Source of the DNA: Parachlamydiales bacterium
GTDB taxonomy: Bacteria; Chlamydiota; Chlamydiia; Chlamydiales; JAJFMK01
Direction: 5' to 3'
Assembly: GCA_020050175.1 (NCBI GenBank)
Contig: JAGVKY010000143.1
Span: forward strand, 1-16,009
DNA length: 16,009 nucleotides
How positions within the stretch are numbered: the first letter of the stretch is position 1; every line of letters starts with the position of its first letter. The notes below the pieces were generated by a model. It made no database searches. It was given only the letters and a program-made list of their open reading frames with translations, and was not told the DNA's origin. This document shows positions 14,605 to 16,009 of this stretch, in pieces. The position numbers and the translations under genes were made by a program.

Positions 14605-14870
14605 GATCAATCTATATGAGTAACCTGAGAGACTATCACAAGATTTAAAAACCGAACAGGATCGTTAGGCATACGCATCAACCTAAGAGATGTTAAAGTG
14701 CGGACGTTGCATAAGTCGTATTATCGATCTTATCGTTATATCGTTCAATTAATCGAAAAGGTCAACGATATAACGAAATTGATCGACTGGATCGCCTTTA
14801 AGAACATTTTGAGAGGAATTTACTCCTCTAGACACATTGAATAAGCTTTATGTTCATGCGTAGGGGCTAT
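14605..14870. other. Intergenic region between thyX and nqrB, probable nqr control region
   Basis: No gene is visible in these 266 bp. The part next to nqrB should hold its promoter: on the minus strand TTGTGA and TATAGA occur 19 bp apart near 14614-14644, too weak to call. The centre contains the palindrome described separately. Near the thyX end, AGAGGA...TCCTCT (about 14812-14829) is a 6-bp hairpin without a T-run, a poor terminator candidate. Confidence 0.5.
14724..14786. promoter_or_regulatory. 63-bp operator-like palindrome upstream of nqrB
   Basis: A perfect 12-bp inverted repeat, CGTTATATCGTT (14734-14745) and AACGATATAACG (14764-14775), is enclosed by a second, TCGATC (14724-14729) and GATCGA (14781-14786). 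The left arm also contains a direct repeat, TATCGTT-A-TATCGTT, so each side carries two half-sites. There is no T-run, which argues against a terminator. The arrangement resembles a binding site for a dimeric regulator or a partition-type protein. It lies about 120-180 bp upstream of the nqrB start. The binding factor is unknown. Confidence 0.5.
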
Positions 14871-16009
14871 CTAAACTTCTTTTTTGGCTTCGCGGCGCAT
14901 TTCTTGGCCCATGCGGCCTAAACCATATCCTGTGTAATCAACGAATTTGAAAAAGCGCTCGAGAGAAGGATATCTTGCACTAACTGCCTTGGCCATCTCT
15001 TGCGCAATCTTACGGTAATTAGGGTGGCCTGCAGGGGAGGAACGTAGTTCAACAATCCACTGCAGAGCTCTTAGATTGACGTGGAAGTACCACCGGATTT
15101 GATAGCCCATGGGGACGACATATTGAGCTTCAAAAGGGAGTTCTTGCCGGATGAGTTCATAAGTTTCTTTAGCTTTTTCCATCGCTTCCCTGTAGAGAGC
15201 CTCTTCAGGGGTCCCTTCAAGTTCTTCAGGCAGGATATAGCCATGATCCGCAGAAAAGAGCTGTCTTTTTTGCGTCAACATCCGATGGCGTTGAAGATCG
15301 CGGTAGGTCGCAAAATCAGACAGTATTTCAAAAGTAAAGTGAGCATGCTCTAGCGCACGAGGAGACTTATGGCGGCGAGTTTCTCTTGCCGATGAGGCAG
15401 CTTCCAGCACCTCCTCTAACTCCTCAGGGCTCATTTGTTTAACAACTTCTTTTAATCCTTCGATCGATCCATTTCCAAATTCAAAAAGAAGATAAGCCGC
15501 AATTTCTTCAGGGGCATTCTCTGTCGCTTCGATCATCTGGACCGATTGTCCCCCTTCGATGGAGGGCGGGGACCACTTAAGGGCAACTCTTTCTAGCTCA
15601 CCCTGCATGGCTTCCTGGAATCGACTGAAAGACAAATAGGTCCGATGGTCAGGAGAAGCGCGCCGGATGAAAGAGGGGATCACTTGTGAAAGAGCGTCGA
15701 AAGCTTTGCGTCCTAGATCTTGCATTTCTGACATCGAATGGGACTCAAGCTTCATCAATAACCCCTCAAAGAAGCGGCCATTTCCAAAAACTCCCATGTT
15801 CGTGAGAGTCGATACTGGAAGAAGTCCCCGAGCCACATCTAAAACTTTAGCTCGTAGAGCTGCCTGATAAGCTCCTTGCGGGGTTCCGACCTCTTGAGGG
15901 AAGGTAGCAGCCATGCGCTCGGTCAAAGGACCGATCAAGCGGGAATACGTTTCAAAAAGATGACGGCACGTATCTAAATAGACGTCGCGGTAGGCAGAGG
16001 CTAAAAGAG
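14871..16009 (-). CDS. thyX: Flavin-dependent thymidylate synthase (ThyX-like, long form), N-terminus outside window
   Basis: The frame is open to the right edge (379 complete codons visible), so the start lies outside; a TTG at 15938 is internal. ThyX makes dTMP from dUMP using FAD, NADPH and methylene-tetrahydrofolate. Two ThyX-like units are visible. The first is only its C-terminal part (ARGLLPVSTLTNMGVFGNGR, then LLMKLESHSMSEMQDLGRKA). The second is nearly complete: HAHFTFEILSDFATYRDLQR, the RHR at 15282-15290, the stretch to FSADHGY, then VVPMGYQIRWYFHVNLRALQ and LRSSPAGHPNYRKIAQEMA. The canonical RHRx7S motif is altered: the first Ser after RHR comes after nine residues (RHRMLTQKRQLFS). 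Chlamydiae are known to have a long, unusual ThyX with demonstrated activity in C. trachomatis (from memory). It is upstream of and in the same direction as nqrB but 266 bp away, so probably a separate unit. Confidence 0.82.
   Translation of the reverse strand, partial: LLASAYRDVYLDTCRHLFETYSRLIGPLTERMAATFPQEVGTPQGAYQAALRAKVLDVARGLLPVSTLTNMGVFGNGRFFEGLLMKLESHSMSEMQDLGRKAFDALSQVIPSFIRRASPDHRTYLSFSRFQEAMQGELERVALKWSPPSIEGGQSVQMIEATENAPEEIAAYLLFEFGNGSIEGLKEVVKQMSPEELEEVLEAASSARETRRHKSPRALEHAHFTFEILSDFATYRDLQRHRMLTQKRQLFSADHGYILPEELEGTPEEALYREAMEKAKETYELIRQELPFEAQYVVPMGYQIRWYFHVNLRALQWIVELRSSPAGHPNYRKIAQEMAKAVSARYPSLERFFKFVDYTGYGLGRMGQEMRREAKKEV

Overview
The window looks like chromosomal DNA of a member of the phylum Chlamydiae, most likely one of the 'environmental' (chlamydia-like) lineages rather than the genus Chlamydia. 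The evidence is the gene set: a DnaA whose start (MLACDTHTSWEQF) and C-terminal box resemble chlamydial DnaA; nqrB-nqrC-nqrD-nqrE without nqrA or nqrF; divergent McsA/McsB proteins; a long ThyX; and a cysteine-containing MOMP-like porin. The near-complete glycine decarboxylase subunit and the extra porin argue against the reduced genus Chlamydia. The family cannot be fixed from this window.

Layout, left to right. Positions 1-815 (-) hold the N-terminal part of an aromatic-amino-acid permease. mcsA and mcsB (+, overlapping) follow, then rpsT (-) converging on mcsB across a bidirectional terminator. A CorA-type Mg2+ channel gene (+) diverges from rpsT, and a Sel1-repeat protein gene (+) comes next. 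A 369-bp leader containing AT-rich DNA and DnaA-box-like 9-mers precedes dnaA (+), which ends in a 21-bp bidirectional terminator shared with a converging metallo-beta-lactamase-fold gene (-). That protein lacks the metal-binding motif. A MOMP-like porin gene (+) is followed after 7 bp by gcvPB (+). A 143-nt imperfect hairpin separates gcvPB from the converging nqrBCDE operon (-). Upstream of nqrB is a 266-bp gap with a strong 63-bp palindrome, then the C-terminal part of thyX (-), which runs off the right edge.

The best-understood function is the sodium-pumping NADH:quinone reductase. Four of its six subunits sit in an overlapping operon; NqrA and NqrF must be encoded elsewhere, as in known chlamydiae. 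From memory, C. trachomatis keeps a dnaA copy, nqr2-5 and the glycine-cleavage H gene close together, so the dnaA...gcvPB-nqrEDCB arrangement here looks like an ancestral chlamydial neighbourhood.

The observations most worth a second look are: McsB has lost several catalytic residues of guanidino kinases; the MBL-fold protein has lost its HxHxDH motif; NqrB carries Ser where the FMN-bearing Thr is expected; ThyX has an atypical RHR signature; and two intergenic palindromes, a long hairpin after gcvPB and an operator-like site before nqrB, are unexplained. I did not find a clearly new multi-gene system, CRISPR array, tRNA or rRNA.
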